This document shows positions 56,710 through 64,000 of a stretch of DNA of 64,000 nucleotides, piece by piece. The position numbers and the translations under genes are program-made. The number at the start of each line of letters is the position of its first letter. Positions within the stretch are counted from its first letter, which is position 1. The stretch comes from Luteipulveratus halotolerans (GTDB lineage: Bacteria; Actinomycetota; Actinomycetes; Actinomycetales; Dermatophilaceae). The notes under the pieces are model-generated. The model made no database searches. It saw only the letters and a program-made list of their open reading frames with translations, and was not told the DNA's origin. The stretch spans positions 3,658,001-3,722,000 of the forward strand of contig NZ_LAIR01000002.1 of assembly GCF_001247745.1 (NCBI RefSeq). Reading direction: 5' to 3'.

Positions 56710-56749
56710 CCGGCCGGTGCGAGAGGAAGGGATCTCTCGCACCGGCCGG
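56710..56749 (-). terminator. Strong hairpin after the M23 peptidase gene
   Basis: Perfect 16-bp stem CCGGCCGGTGCGAGAG / CTCTCGCACCGGCCGG with an 8-nt loop, 20 bp past the stop of the peptidase gene (minus strand). No T-tract on the exit side. Confidence 0.75.
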
Positions 56750-56769
56750 CCCCAGGGGGCGCCAGAACG

Positions 56770-57984
56770 TCAGTTGCGGCTGGTCACGTAGGTGCCGCCG
56801 GGGTAGGACGACCCGCGCTCGTAGGTGTAGACCGGGCCCAGCGCGCGCAGGCTGCTGCAGCTGATGACGTCGAAGTGCAGGTGCGGGCCGGTGCTCTCAC
56901 CGGTGTTGCCGGACAGCGCGATGCGCTCGCCACGGCTCACGTGCTCACCGTCGCGGACCGTGAACTCCGACAGGTGCGCGTAGACCTGGCAGCGGCCCGA
57001 GGCGTCCTTGATCATGATCTGCTTGCCGGCGCCGTACGACGTCCAGCCGACCCGGTAGACCGTGCCCGAGCGGGCCGCCGTCACCGTCGAGCCGGACGGC
57101 ATCGCGATGTCGATGGCGCTGCGGTTGTAGACCGTGTGGTGGCTGGTCTGACCGCCAGGGCCCTGGCTGATGCGGTGGGTGACACCGGCCGGGTAGGGCA
57201 TCCGGTACGCCGCGTTGGGCGAGCCGATCGGTGCGGTGCTGTCGGGCTCGTCGTCCTCACCGGGGATGTTGACGTCGGACCCGGGCGGCGGGATCGCGCC
57301 CATGCTGCACGGGTAGCCGCCCAGAGCCTTCCAGGTGGCCGGGCCGACCACACCGTCGACGGCCAGGCCGCGCGAGCGCTGGTAGGCCTTGACCGCCTCG
57401 AGCGTCTGCGGGCCGAAGCGCGCGTCGACCGGTGCGACGTCCAGACGGGTCTGCAGCGCCTGGACGACGCCGCCGGCCCAGCCGTAGCGGATCACGTTGA
57501 GGGTGTCGCAATGCTCGGGCTGGGTGACCTTGCTGCCGTCCCAGTAGCCACCCAGGGCGTGCCAGGTCGCCGGCCCGACCACACCGTCGGGCGAAAGGCC
57601 GCGCGACCGCTGGAACGCCTGGACGGCCGCTCGGGTCTGCGGGCCGAAGTGGCCGTCGACCGATGCTCCGACGCGGCTCTGCACGACGTTGACGGCCGGA
57701 CCGCGCGAGCCGTAACGGATCACGACCACCGACGAGCTCGGCTGCGCGGGCGCGGCCTTCGGCGCCGCGGTGGGCACGGCACCGGCTGCGGGCAGGCCTC
57801 CCAGCTGCGGGGTCGCGGCCGATGCCGGGGCCGCCATCGCGACGGCACCGAGCCCGGCAGGCACCGTGACGGCCACACCGGTCGCGACGGCCGTACCGCC
57901 TCTGCTGATCACCACCGGTCGGACCCCGGCCAGACGGCCGGGCTGCTGCTTGAGGTGGCGAGGTGCGGGCTGAGCGGTGCGCAT
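56770..57984 (-). CDS. Secreted M23 endopeptidase with two peptidoglycan-binding domains
   Basis: A 404-residue exported cell-wall hydrolase. Signal region to about residue 57 (AVAMAAPASAA). Two PG_binding_1 repeats at about 85-145 and 160-228 (SVDGHFGPQTRAAVQAFQRS, GVVGPATWHALGGY; VDARFGPQTLEAVKAYQRSR, GVVGPATWKALGGY). The C-terminal LytM/M23 domain has HHTVYNRSAIDIAMPSG (His and Asp zinc ligands), then VYAHLSEF and GPHLHFDV (His ligands). It would cut peptide cross-bridges in peptidoglycan. Start ATG 57984, 58 bp after the upstream NlpC/P60 gene, so probably an operon. Confidence 0.9.
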   Translation of the reverse strand: MRTAQPAPRHLKQQPGRLAGVRPVVISRGGTAVATGVAVTVPAGLGAVAMAAPASAATPQLGGLPAAGAVPTAAPKAAPAQPSSSVVVIRYGSRGPAVNVVQSRVGASVDGHFGPQTRAAVQAFQRSRGLSPDGVVGPATWHALGGYWDGSKVTQPEHCDTLNVIRYGWAGGVVQALQTRLDVAPVDARFGPQTLEAVKAYQRSRGLAVDGVVGPATWKALGGYPCSMGAIPPPGSDVNIPGEDDEPDSTAPIGSPNAAYRMPYPAGVTHRISQGPGGQTSHHTVYNRSAIDIAMPSGSTVTAARSGTVYRVGWTSYGAGKQIMIKDASGRCQVYAHLSEFTVRDGEHVSRGERIALSGNTGESTGPHLHFDVISCSSLRALGPVYTYERGSSYPGGTYVTSRN

Positions 57985-58042
57985 CGTGCTCCCTTCGACG
58001 CGCGGGGGCGCGTGGTCGGTCTGTTCGTCGGTCGGTCAGCAG

Positions 58043-59074
58043 TCAGAGCAGACGGATCGCCTTGACCGGGTCGGTGTACATGCGGTGGATCGAGATCGTC
58101 GTACCGGGCTTGGACGCGTCGAGGATCTTGCCGTCGCCGGCGTAGATGCCGACGTGGTGCACCGGGCTGTAGAAGAAGACGAGGTCGCCGACGCGCAGGT
58201 CGTCGAGGCCGACGCCGGCGCGGAACCGGGACTGCTCCAGCGACGTACGCGGGATGTAGATGCCGACCTGGCGGTAGACGTACTGGGTGAGGCCCGAGCA
58301 GTCGAAGCTGGTCTCGGGTGTCTCGCCGCCCCACGCGTAGGGGTAGCCGATGTAGCGCTGGGCGATCTCGAGGACCTCCTGGCCGGTCGCGCCGTCCGGG
58401 CGGGTCGGGGCGTCGAGGTCGCACGGGTAGCCGCCGAGCGAGCGCCAGGTGTTGGGGCCGACGATGCCGTCGACCTGCAGGCCCTTGCGCGACTGGTAGG
58501 CCTTCACCGCATCGAGCGTCCACGGCCCGAAGTCGCCGTCGACCTGGATGCCGAGGGCCTTCTGAGCCGCCTCGACGACCTCACCCTGGGAGCCGTAGCG
58601 GACGACGTACGACGTACAGCCGGTGGTCGGCTCGTCACCGCCGCCGTCGGTGCCGGGGAAGCCACCGAGCGCTGCCCAGGTGTAGGGGCCGACGACACCG
58701 TCGACCTGCAGGCCCTTGCTGCGCTGGAAGCTCTTGACCGCGGTCAGGGTCTGCGGGCCGAAGCTGCCGTCGACGGTGATCGAGAGCTTGCGCTGCACGG
58801 TCTTGACCAGGTCACCGCGCGAGCCGTAGCGCAGCACCGTGACCGACGTGGTGGGTGCGGTGCGGACGGCCGCAGGCTTCGGCGCGGCGGTCGGCGCCTG
58901 GGTGGGCGCGGTGGGGGCCGCCTGGGCGGGCGCGGCCGCGAGGACGCTGCCCAGGGAGGTCGGGACGGCCACGGCGGTGCCGGTGGCGACGAGGACTCCG
59001 CGGCGCATCTGCAGGCCGGGGCGAGGAGAGCGGCGCGGGCGCTGGCGCAGGTGCTGCGGCGCGTGGGTGGTCAT
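58043..59074 (-). CDS. Secreted NlpC/P60 endopeptidase with two peptidoglycan-binding domains
   Basis: A 343-residue exported enzyme. Signal region RRGVLVATGTAVAVPTSLGS to AQA near residue 52; two PG_binding_1 repeats (VDGSFGPQTLTAVKSFQRSK, VDGDFGPWTLDAVKAYQSRK), each ending GxVGPxTW(A/R)xLGG(F/Y). The NlpC/P60 domain from about 235 has YIGYPYAWGG, the catalytic Cys in FDCSGLTQYVYRQVG, His in SPVHHVGIYAGDG and the third residue in KILDASKPG. It cleaves D-Glu to diamino-acid bonds in the stem peptide. First gene of the pair with the M23 enzyme. Confidence 0.92.
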   Translation of the reverse strand: MTTHAPQHLRQRPRRSPRPGLQMRRGVLVATGTAVAVPTSLGSVLAAAPAQAAPTAPTQAPTAAPKPAAVRTAPTTSVTVLRYGSRGDLVKTVQRKLSITVDGSFGPQTLTAVKSFQRSKGLQVDGVVGPYTWAALGGFPGTDGGGDEPTTGCTSYVVRYGSQGEVVEAAQKALGIQVDGDFGPWTLDAVKAYQSRKGLQVDGIVGPNTWRSLGGYPCDLDAPTRPDGATGQEVLEIAQRYIGYPYAWGGETPETSFDCSGLTQYVYRQVGIYIPRTSLEQSRFRAGVGLDDLRVGDLVFFYSPVHHVGIYAGDGKILDASKPGTTISIHRMYTDPVKAIRLL

Positions 59075-59401
59075 CCGGAGCCCTTTCGATGAACGCCGTC
59101 GGCACTCGGCGACCCGGTGGGGGCCGGGAGCGCTGCCGACGACGAGGACGGCAGACGCAAATATGCCCGAGGTGGGGCCGATGTGAAAGGTGAGTTCAGT
59201 GTGACCAGAAGGGACACGGCGTACCGATGGGGCGGGTGGGGCAAGTTACGTCGTTGTCGTTCCCAACGGTCACGCGCCGTACGCCGACCGGGCGCGCGCC
59301 GCAGAGGCGCACGGGTTCATCTCGGCCGCGTTCTCACATGGTGAGACGCGTGCAACCTGGCCCGGTGACCGGCGTCCGCGCGGCGCCCGTACACACGACA
59401 A
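59075..59401. other. Intergenic leader region upstream of the NlpC/P60-M23 pair, with one copy of a palindromic motif
   Basis: A 327-bp region between the NlpC/P60 gene start (59074, minus) and the terminator of the next hydrolase gene. It must carry the minus-strand promoter. At 59332-59371 lies one copy of a palindrome-containing motif (TCTCACATGGTGAGACG then TGCAACCTGGCC) that recurs at 60619-60662. No open frame looks real here. Confidence 0.5.
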
Positions 59402-59430
59402 CGCACCCCCGGGGAGAACCCGGGGGTGCG
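59402..59430 (-). terminator. Terminator of the second NlpC/P60 gene
   Basis: Perfect 12-bp stem CGCACCCCCGGG / CCCGGGGGTGCG with a 5-nt loop GAGAA, 25 bp beyond the stop at 59456. Confidence 0.8.
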
Positions 59431-59455
59431 CTGTGGAGGGCTTGTCAGGCCACGG

Positions 59456-60322
59456 TCACGGGCGACCGTAGCTGGAGACCTCGGGCTGGTAGACAGCGCG
59501 CTTGTTGACGCGCGTGCCCGGCTTGGGGGCGTCGATCATCTGGCCGTTGCCGACGTAGATGCCGACGTGGTGCGCCGGGTAGCCGTAGAACACCAGGTCG
59601 CCGACCTGCGGGCTGGACACGCGACGGACCGCGGCCTGCTGGGCGCGCGCCGTGCGGGGCAGGTCCTTGCCGACCTGACGGAACACATAGCTCGTGAGGC
59701 CGGAGCAGTCGAAGCCCTGGCTCGGGGTGGAGCCGCCGTAGACGTACGGGATGCCCAGGTAGCGGTAGGCGATCTGCGCGGCGCGGGCGTTGGTGCTGGA
59801 ACCCGTGGTGCTGCGGCTGGCCGTGGTCGAGGTGTCGCGGGTCGAGGTGGTCGAGGCCGAGCCACCCGGGTAGCCGCCGAGGGCGCGCCAGGTCTTCGGG
59901 CCGACGTAACCGTCACGCGTCAGGCCCTTGCGGCCCTGGAACGACTTGACGGCGGCACGGGTCTTGGGGCCGAAGCTGCCGTCGACGGAGAGGCCGCCGA
60001 TGCGCTTCTGGACGGTCTTGACCAGCGAGCCGCTGTGACCGTGGTGGAGGACGTAGACGCCGCCCGCGTAGTGGGTGGGCAGTGCGGCAGCGGTGGCGGC
60101 GACGCCGGCGACCGACTGAGCAGCCTGCGAGGCCTGAGCGGCCGTGGCCGCCTGAGCGGGCTGTGCGACCGGGGCGGTCGCAGCGTCGGCGGGAGCCGAC
60201 AGGCCGGCGACCGCGGTGGGGACTGCGAGAGCAACGCCGGTGAGGACCTTGCCGTGACGCCCGGTGATCACAGACGCGGCGAGCGAGGGCTCGGCCTTGC
60301 GGTGGCGAGGAGCGTAAGTCAT
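59456..60322 (-). CDS. Secreted NlpC/P60 endopeptidase with one peptidoglycan-binding domain
   Basis: A 288-residue exported enzyme: signal region VLTGVALAVPTAVAGLSAPA ending ADA near residue 48, an Ala/Gln-rich linker, one PG_binding_1 repeat (LSVDGSFGPKTRAAVKSFQG, DGYVGPKTWRALGGYPGG), a Ser/Thr-rich linker, and an NlpC/P60 domain with YLGIPYVYGG, FDCSGLTSYVFRQVG (Cys), GYPAHHVGIYVGNG (His) and MIDAPKPG. Same reaction class as the gene at 58043. ATG 60322 follows GGAAGGTCCCT. The long upstream leader with a terminator-like hairpin suggests RNA-level control. Confidence 0.92.
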   Translation of the reverse strand: MTYAPRHRKAEPSLAASVITGRHGKVLTGVALAVPTAVAGLSAPADAATAPVAQPAQAATAAQASQAAQSVAGVAATAAALPTHYAGGVYVLHHGHSGSLVKTVQKRIGGLSVDGSFGPKTRAAVKSFQGRKGLTRDGYVGPKTWRALGGYPGGSASTTSTRDTSTTASRSTTGSSTNARAAQIAYRYLGIPYVYGGSTPSQGFDCSGLTSYVFRQVGKDLPRTARAQQAAVRRVSSPQVGDLVFYGYPAHHVGIYVGNGQMIDAPKPGTRVNKRAVYQPEVSSYGRP

Positions 60323-60600
60323 AGGGACCTTCCAAAGTCGTTCATGAACATCAACGCGCGCCCGCCTGGGCGGGCGCGTGGTGTGCCTCCGAGGTCCCCC
60401 GACGAGGTGGCACGGCAAATGACTATGGCTGACCCGGAGGCCTTCTCCAACTCGACTCAGAAAAGTGGTCGAGCCGATTTCGCGACCTGCCCAGAACGGC
60501 CCGCCCTGCGCCCGGGCGTGTCGGATTTGTCTTTCCCCCGCCATGGCGCGGTATTTACCCTTTCGTGACCTCCGCTGACACGCCGCGATTCCATAGGCGT
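60323..60600 (-). promoter_or_regulatory. Long 5' leader of the NlpC/P60 gene with terminator-like hairpin
   Basis: About 280 bp of structured, gene-free sequence precede the start codon on the minus strand. Next to the gene, 60357-60378 folds into a 10-bp GC stem (CGCGCCCGCC / GGCGGGCGCG). Upstream, GGGGGACCTCGGAGGC and GCGGAGGTCACGAAAGGG can pair with several partners. Actinobacterial NlpC/P60 and resuscitation-factor genes are often under the c-di-AMP (ydaO) riboswitch; the match here was not verified. Confidence 0.3.
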
Positions 60601-60618
60601 GCTGTGGGGCCGAAGTGG

Positions 60619-60662
60619 TCTCGCATCGTGAGACGTTTGCAACCTGGCCTCTACGGTGACCG
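60619..60662. repeat. Second copy of the palindromic motif, upstream of the MATE gene
   Basis: TCTCGCATCGTGAGACG followed by TTTGCAACCTGGCC and CGGTGACCG, matching 59332-59371 at most positions. The core TCTCrCATsGTGAGA is a near-palindrome, as expected for a dimeric regulator. It ends next to ATG 60665. Confidence 0.65.
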
Positions 60663-60664
60663 TC

Positions 60665-61987
60665 ATGTATCGCTCGCCCGCGCGGCAGATCCTGCGCCTG
60701 GCGGTCCCGGCCTTCCTCGCGCTCGTCGCCGAGCCGCTCTTCCTGCTGGCCGACTCCGCGATCGTGGGCCATCTCGGCACCGCACAGCTCGCCGGTCTGG
60801 GCGTCGCCAGCGCGGCCCTGCTGACCGCCGCCAACGTCTACGTCTTCCTGGCCTACGGCACCACCTCGCTGGTCGCGCGCCGGCTGGGCGCCGGCGACCA
60901 GCGCGCCGCCGTCTCCGCCGGGCTCGACGGTGTCTGGCTGTCGGTCGCCCTCGGAGCGGTCACGGCGCTCGCCACCGCGATCTGGGCCCGACCGCTGTGC
61001 GCCCTGTTCGGAGCCTCCGCCGACGCGCTCGACCAGGCCGAGACCTACCTGCGGGTGAGCGCCCTGGGCATCCCGGCCATGCTCGTCGTACTGGCCGCGA
61101 CCGGCGTCCTGCGCGGCTTCCAGGACACCCGTACGCCGTTGGTCGCCGCGGTTCTCGGGTTCGGCGCCAACATCGTGCTCAACCTCGTGCTGGTCTACGG
61201 CCTCGACCTCGGCATCGCCGGCTCGGCGTGGGGCACCGTCATCGCCCAGACCGGTATGGCGCTCGGCCTGCTCACCGTCGTCGTACGCCGGGCGCGCGAG
61301 CTGCACGCTGCCCTGCGCCCCCACCCGGCCGGTGTGCTGCGGGCCGCGGCCGGCGGCGTACCCCTGCTGATCCGCACGCTCGCACTGCGCGCGGCGCTGC
61401 TGCTCACGACCTGGGTCGCGGCCGGCCTCGGTGACGTGCCGCTGGCCGCGCACCAGGTCGCGATGACGGTGTTCGGGTTCCTGACGTTCGCGCTCGACGC
61501 GCTCGCCATCGCCGCCCAGGCCATGACCGGGCAGGCGCTCGGTGCGGGCGACGTCTCCGGCACGCGGGCCATGACCCGGCTGATGCTGTGGTGGGGCCTC
61601 GGCGCGGGTGTCCTGCTCGCCGTCGTCGTCCTCGCCCTGCACCAGGTGCTGCCGCTGATGTTCACGTCCGACGAGTCCGTACGCCGCGCCCTCGCCTCGG
61701 CGCTCATCGTGGTCGCCCTGCTGCAGCCGCTGTCCGGGCTGGTGTTCGTGCTCGACGGCGTCCTCATCGGAGCCGGGGACGGGGTGGCGCTGGCGGTCGC
61801 CCAGGTGGCGGTGCTCGCGGCGTACGTGCCCGTGCTGCTCACCGTGCGTGCTCACGTGTCCGGCGGCGCGGGGCACACGCTGACCGTGCTGTGGTGGTCG
61901 TTCGGGGCGTTCATGGCTCTGCGGCTCGTGGCCCTCGGCTGGCGAGCGCGGTCGGACGCCTGGCTGGTGACGGGCGCGGTGCGCTGA
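60665..61987 (+). CDS. MATE-family efflux transporter (DinF-like)
   Basis: A 440-residue membrane protein with twelve helices in two six-helix bundles. Conserved MATE features are visible: QILRLAVPAFLALVAEPLFL with the Pro-Ala bend in helix 1, DSAIVGHLGTAQLAGLG in helix 2, VLRGFQDTRTPLVAAVLGF, and DALAIAAQAMTGQALGAGDV in the second half. It exports drugs or organic cations using proton or sodium gradients; the substrate is unknown. ATG 60665 is preferred over GTG 60656. The palindromic motif immediately upstream may be its operator. Confidence 0.92.
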   Translation: MYRSPARQILRLAVPAFLALVAEPLFLLADSAIVGHLGTAQLAGLGVASAALLTAANVYVFLAYGTTSLVARRLGAGDQRAAVSAGLDGVWLSVALGAVTALATAIWARPLCALFGASADALDQAETYLRVSALGIPAMLVVLAATGVLRGFQDTRTPLVAAVLGFGANIVLNLVLVYGLDLGIAGSAWGTVIAQTGMALGLLTVVVRRARELHAALRPHPAGVLRAAAGGVPLLIRTLALRAALLLTTWVAAGLGDVPLAAHQVAMTVFGFLTFALDALAIAAQAMTGQALGAGDVSGTRAMTRLMLWWGLGAGVLLAVVVLALHQVLPLMFTSDESVRRALASALIVVALLQPLSGLVFVLDGVLIGAGDGVALAVAQVAVLAAYVPVLLTVRAHVSGGAGHTLTVLWWSFGAFMALRLVALGWRARSDAWLVTGAVR

Positions 61988-62002
61988 GCGCCGGCTCGCG
62001 CT

Positions 62003-62070
62003 GCTCGTACTGCGTCTGATGTTCCTGACGCAGCTCGTACACGGTCAGGAACATCGAACGCAGTACGAGC
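62003..62070. repeat. Long inverted repeat between MATE and VanX-like genes
   Basis: Arms 62003-62029 and 62044-62070 are 27 nt each and match at 25 positions (GCTCGTACTGCGT, then a CT/TC difference, then GATGTTCCTGAC or its equivalent) around a 14-nt loop. It lies 15 bp past the MATE stop. Likely a terminator for the plus strand; no T-run. Confidence 0.75.
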
Positions 62071-62097
62071 GGGGCAACCCCTGCTAGGAACGACGGT

Positions 62098-62931
62098 ATG
62101 ACTCGCCGTGCTCTGCCGGCTCTCGTCGCCGGCCTCGCCCTCGCCCTGTCCGCCACGACCAGCGCCACCGCAGCGCCCGCACCGTCGCCCGGCGGCTCGT
62201 ACGCCGGCTCGTCCGCCGCTCCCCCGACCGCGCCGCCGGAGTTCGTCGCGCTGCGTGATGTCGACCCGACGATCGTCGAGGAGATCCGGTACGCCACACC
62301 GCACACCTTCATGGGAGAGCGCGTCGATGCCTACCGCGCCCCCATGTGCCTGCTCACCGCTCCGGCGGCGCAGGCCTTGTCACGAGCGCAGGACGTGCTG
62401 CGACCGCAGGGCCTCACGCTCAAGGTGTACGACTGCTACCGCCCGCAGACCGCGGTCGACCACTTCGTGCGCTGGGCGCAGGACGTGCCCGACCAGACGA
62501 TGAAGTCGGAGTTCTACCCGCACGTCGACAAGTCGCGGTTGTTCGAGGACGGCTACATCGCCGAGAAGTCCGGCCACAGCCGCGGCAGCACCGTCGACCT
62601 CACCGTGCAGCCGATCGCCGGCCCGCCCGTACCAGCACCGCACGCCCCGCACCCGGCCGGCTCGTGCATCGGCCCGCAGGAGCAGCGGGTCCCGGACAAG
62701 TCGCTCGACATGGGCACGGCGTACGACTGCTTCGACGTGCTCTCGCACACCGCCAACCCGGCTGTCACGGGAGAGCAGCGCCGCAACCGCGAGCTGCTGG
62801 TCAACGTGCTGAGCGCCCAGGGGCTGGTCAACTACGAGAACGAGTGGTGGCACTTCACCTACCGGCCCGAGCGGTTCCCGAAGACCTACTTCGACTTCCC
62901 CGTCTCGCGCGCCTCGCTCCCGACGGCCTGA
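62098..62931 (+). CDS. Secreted VanX/DdpX-family D-Ala-D-Ala dipeptidase
   Basis: A 277-residue exported zinc dipeptidase. Signal peptide TRRALPALVAGLALALSATT ending ATAA near residue 26. Family motifs: VYDCYRPQTAVDHFVRWAQD (catalytic Arg), SGHSRGSTVDLTVQP (zinc ligands His and Asp of SxHxxGxAxD) and ENEWWHFTYRPERFP (catalytic Glu, zinc His). It hydrolyses D-Ala-D-Ala, here probably for wall turnover, since no VanH/VanA partners are nearby and the protein is secreted. ATG 62098; RBS region AGGAACGACGGT is moderate. Confidence 0.9.
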   Translation: MTRRALPALVAGLALALSATTSATAAPAPSPGGSYAGSSAAPPTAPPEFVALRDVDPTIVEEIRYATPHTFMGERVDAYRAPMCLLTAPAAQALSRAQDVLRPQGLTLKVYDCYRPQTAVDHFVRWAQDVPDQTMKSEFYPHVDKSRLFEDGYIAEKSGHSRGSTVDLTVQPIAGPPVPAPHAPHPAGSCIGPQEQRVPDKSLDMGTAYDCFDVLSHTANPAVTGEQRRNRELLVNVLSAQGLVNYENEWWHFTYRPERFPKTYFDFPVSRASLPTA

Positions 62932-62962
62932 CCACAGGCGCAGATCCAAGGGCCGTCCAGGT

Positions 62963-64000
62963 TCACACCACGAGTCGAGAACCCACACCCTCCCCGGAGA
63001 CACGTGACCGGTCGCTCTGCCGAGCGGCTTCGAGCCTGCCCGGCAAGGCACGCAGCTGGTCGCCCAACGCGAAGAGCGCGTTGGGCACGGCCAACCCCGA
63101 CGCGGGCTCGGCTCCCAGCGCGATCACGGACACGTCGGCATCGTCCACCAGGTCCCGGGGCCGCTTCCACCCGCAGGCCAGCACGATCCGGTCCAGCCGG
63201 ACCGAGCTGCTGCCGGCACTCACGCGCACGTCGTCGCCATCCGTGCCGAGATCGGCCAACGGAGCCATCGACAGCAGACCGCTGCGGTAGTGGTCAGCGA
63301 GCCGACTCGCGAGATCGATGTGGAGCGCCTGCACGTGACGAGCAATGTGCGGCGCCGCCATGATGAGCCGGCCCACCTCGTGCGCCGTCGATGCGTTCGT
63401 CGCGCGGCACAGCGGGACCACGGTCCTCTCCCACGGCTGATCACCCTCGCTCAGCTGCACAGACCGAGCGAGGCCCGGCAGGCCCGTACATTCGTCGTCC
63501 TCCGGGAACGCCCGTCCGCGTCGCCGCAGACGGCGCTGGAGGTCGCGAGCTGCGTTCGGTCCACCACCACACAGGATGCTGGAGACCATCTCCATCATGT
63601 CCTCCGACAGGTCCGCTCCCAGCGGGAGGCTGCGGCGTACAGCCGGGAGGACCGACGTTCGTGACAGGAGCACGACCCGCGCACCTCCGGTCACCAGGTA
63701 GTCCGCTGCCTCCAGCGCAGACAGTCCTGCCCCCACGACGCCGATGACTCCCCGTGGCGGGATGCAGTTCATCGGATACGGCGTGAGGTCGGTGGGGACA
63801 AAGGTCGCGATGTCGTACAGCTCGGCAGGAACCCGTGGCTCGCTGAGACCTCGCGCTGTGACCACGGCGTCGTAGCCTCCCCACGTACTCATCGTGCGTG
63901 TCGGAGTGACACCGCGAACTGTCAGCCGCTCGTCGTGGGTGCGCGATATCGAGGTCACGTGTGCTGCGACCCGCGGGTGCCTGTCCGGCCACCTGCGCAC
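62963..64000 (-). CDS. FAD/NAD(P)-binding oxidoreductase, 5' end outside window
   Basis: The frame is open for 345 residues to the window edge, so the N-terminus is missing. The dinucleotide motif GVIGVVGAGLSALEAADYLV appears about 85 residues in, followed by ARVVLLSRTS; the end has IVLACGWKRPRDLVDDADVS and FALGDQLRALPGRLEAARQS. This resembles the NADPH half of FAD-NAD(P)-binding proteins related to flavin monooxygenases or ornithine hydroxylases. No partner gene is visible. Substrate unknown. It converges with the VanX-like gene across 31 bp. Confidence 0.75.
   Translation of the reverse strand: MRRWPDRHPRVAAHVTSISRTHDERLTVRGVTPTRTMSTWGGYDAVVTARGLSEPRVPAELYDIATFVPTDLTPYPMNCIPPRGVIGVVGAGLSALEAADYLVTGGARVVLLSRTSVLPAVRRSLPLGADLSEDMMEMVSSILCGGGPNAARDLQRRLRRRGRAFPEDDECTGLPGLARSVQLSEGDQPWERTVVPLCRATNASTAHEVGRLIMAAPHIARHVQALHIDLASRLADHYRSGLLSMAPLADLGTDGDDVRVSAGSSSVRLDRIVLACGWKRPRDLVDDADVSVIALGAEPASGLAVPNALFALGDQLRALPGRLEAARQSDRSRVSGEGVGSRLVV

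Noticed and set aside
55543..58065. Open frame of 840 codons on the plus strand
   Set aside because: Mirror of the DUF2330 and M23 genes; low-complexity Arg/Ala sequence only.
62098..62931. Vancomycin-resistance cluster
   Set aside because: The VanX-like dipeptidase has a secretion signal and no VanH, VanA or VanRS genes are adjacent, so wall turnover is more likely.
1..64000. CRISPR arrays, tRNA/rRNA genes, transposases, phage genes
   Set aside because: None recognised on either strand; the only repeats are palindromes and one short coding tandem repeat.

Overview
The window is high-GC DNA (roughly 70 percent by eye) with dense, overlapping gene junctions (ATGA, GTGA, TGATG), frequent GTG starts and families typical of Actinomycetota: a DesA3-type desaturase, GAF/ANTAR proteins, a SigB/SigF-class sigma factor, PucR and an actinobacterial DnaB with an intein. 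A Micrococcales-type actinobacterium (Dermacoccaceae or Intrasporangiaceae-like) is the best guess. No rRNA, tRNA, CRISPR array or insertion sequence was seen.

Layout. 1-3.5 kb: acyl-CoA desaturase (cut by the window edge), its ferredoxin reductase and a divergent PucR regulator with a frameshift. 3.8-19.5 kb: a stress block with a TM-helix channel protein, sigma factor, GAF/ANTAR protein, FUSC transporter, broken topoisomerase IB, ChaB, UdgX, a coupled lipoprotein/Nramp/PRC/glycosyltransferase operon, and carbohydrate and SDR genes. 19.6-24.6 kb: arsenic resistance (two ArsC, Acr3, ArsR, a flavin monooxygenase and an ArsR-acetyltransferase fusion). 24.6-30.2 kb: further stress genes (SRPBCC, GSP39-like SDR, PRC, hemerythrin, KatE, CsbD). 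30.2-39.8 kb: a cluster encoding all four steps of NDP-heptose synthesis, partly fused to glycosyltransferases, with GT9 and GT4-type transferases, a NodU-type carbamoyltransferase and a UXS-like sugar SDR. 39.8-48.3 kb: methyltransferase, FAD/Rieske oxidoreductase, CocE hydrolase, ATP-grasp ligase, acidic small proteins, Dps, a heme-oxygenase-like iron protein, a CDGSH protein and a HhH endonuclease. 48.4-53 kb: a PfpI, alcohol dehydrogenase, flavodoxin-like, aldehyde dehydrogenase and DUF6766 run. 53-64 kb: dnaB with a class 3 mini-intein, a DnaA-box cluster, a DUF2330 protein, three secreted cell-wall hydrolases, a MATE exporter, a VanX-like dipeptidase and an edge-cut flavoprotein.

What ties it together. 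Seventeen intergenic sites fit GNNT-N14-16-GGGTA(G/C/A), the consensus of SigB/SigF-type stress sigma factors, and a sigma factor of that class lies inside the window. They precede typical general-stress genes (hemerythrin-katE, GSP39-like SDR, ChaB) as well as the heptose cluster. Eight of them sit exactly 9-10 nt before the start codon, which predicts leaderless mRNAs. The region therefore reads as a stress-sigma regulon island that includes a carbamoylated-heptose glycan pathway.

Caveats. Three genes in 2.5-13 kb carry single-base frameshifts in short base runs (possible sequencing errors). Three others (DUF4383, topoisomerase IB, DUF6328) lack internal or N-terminal segments. All family calls are from reading motifs; no database search was run.
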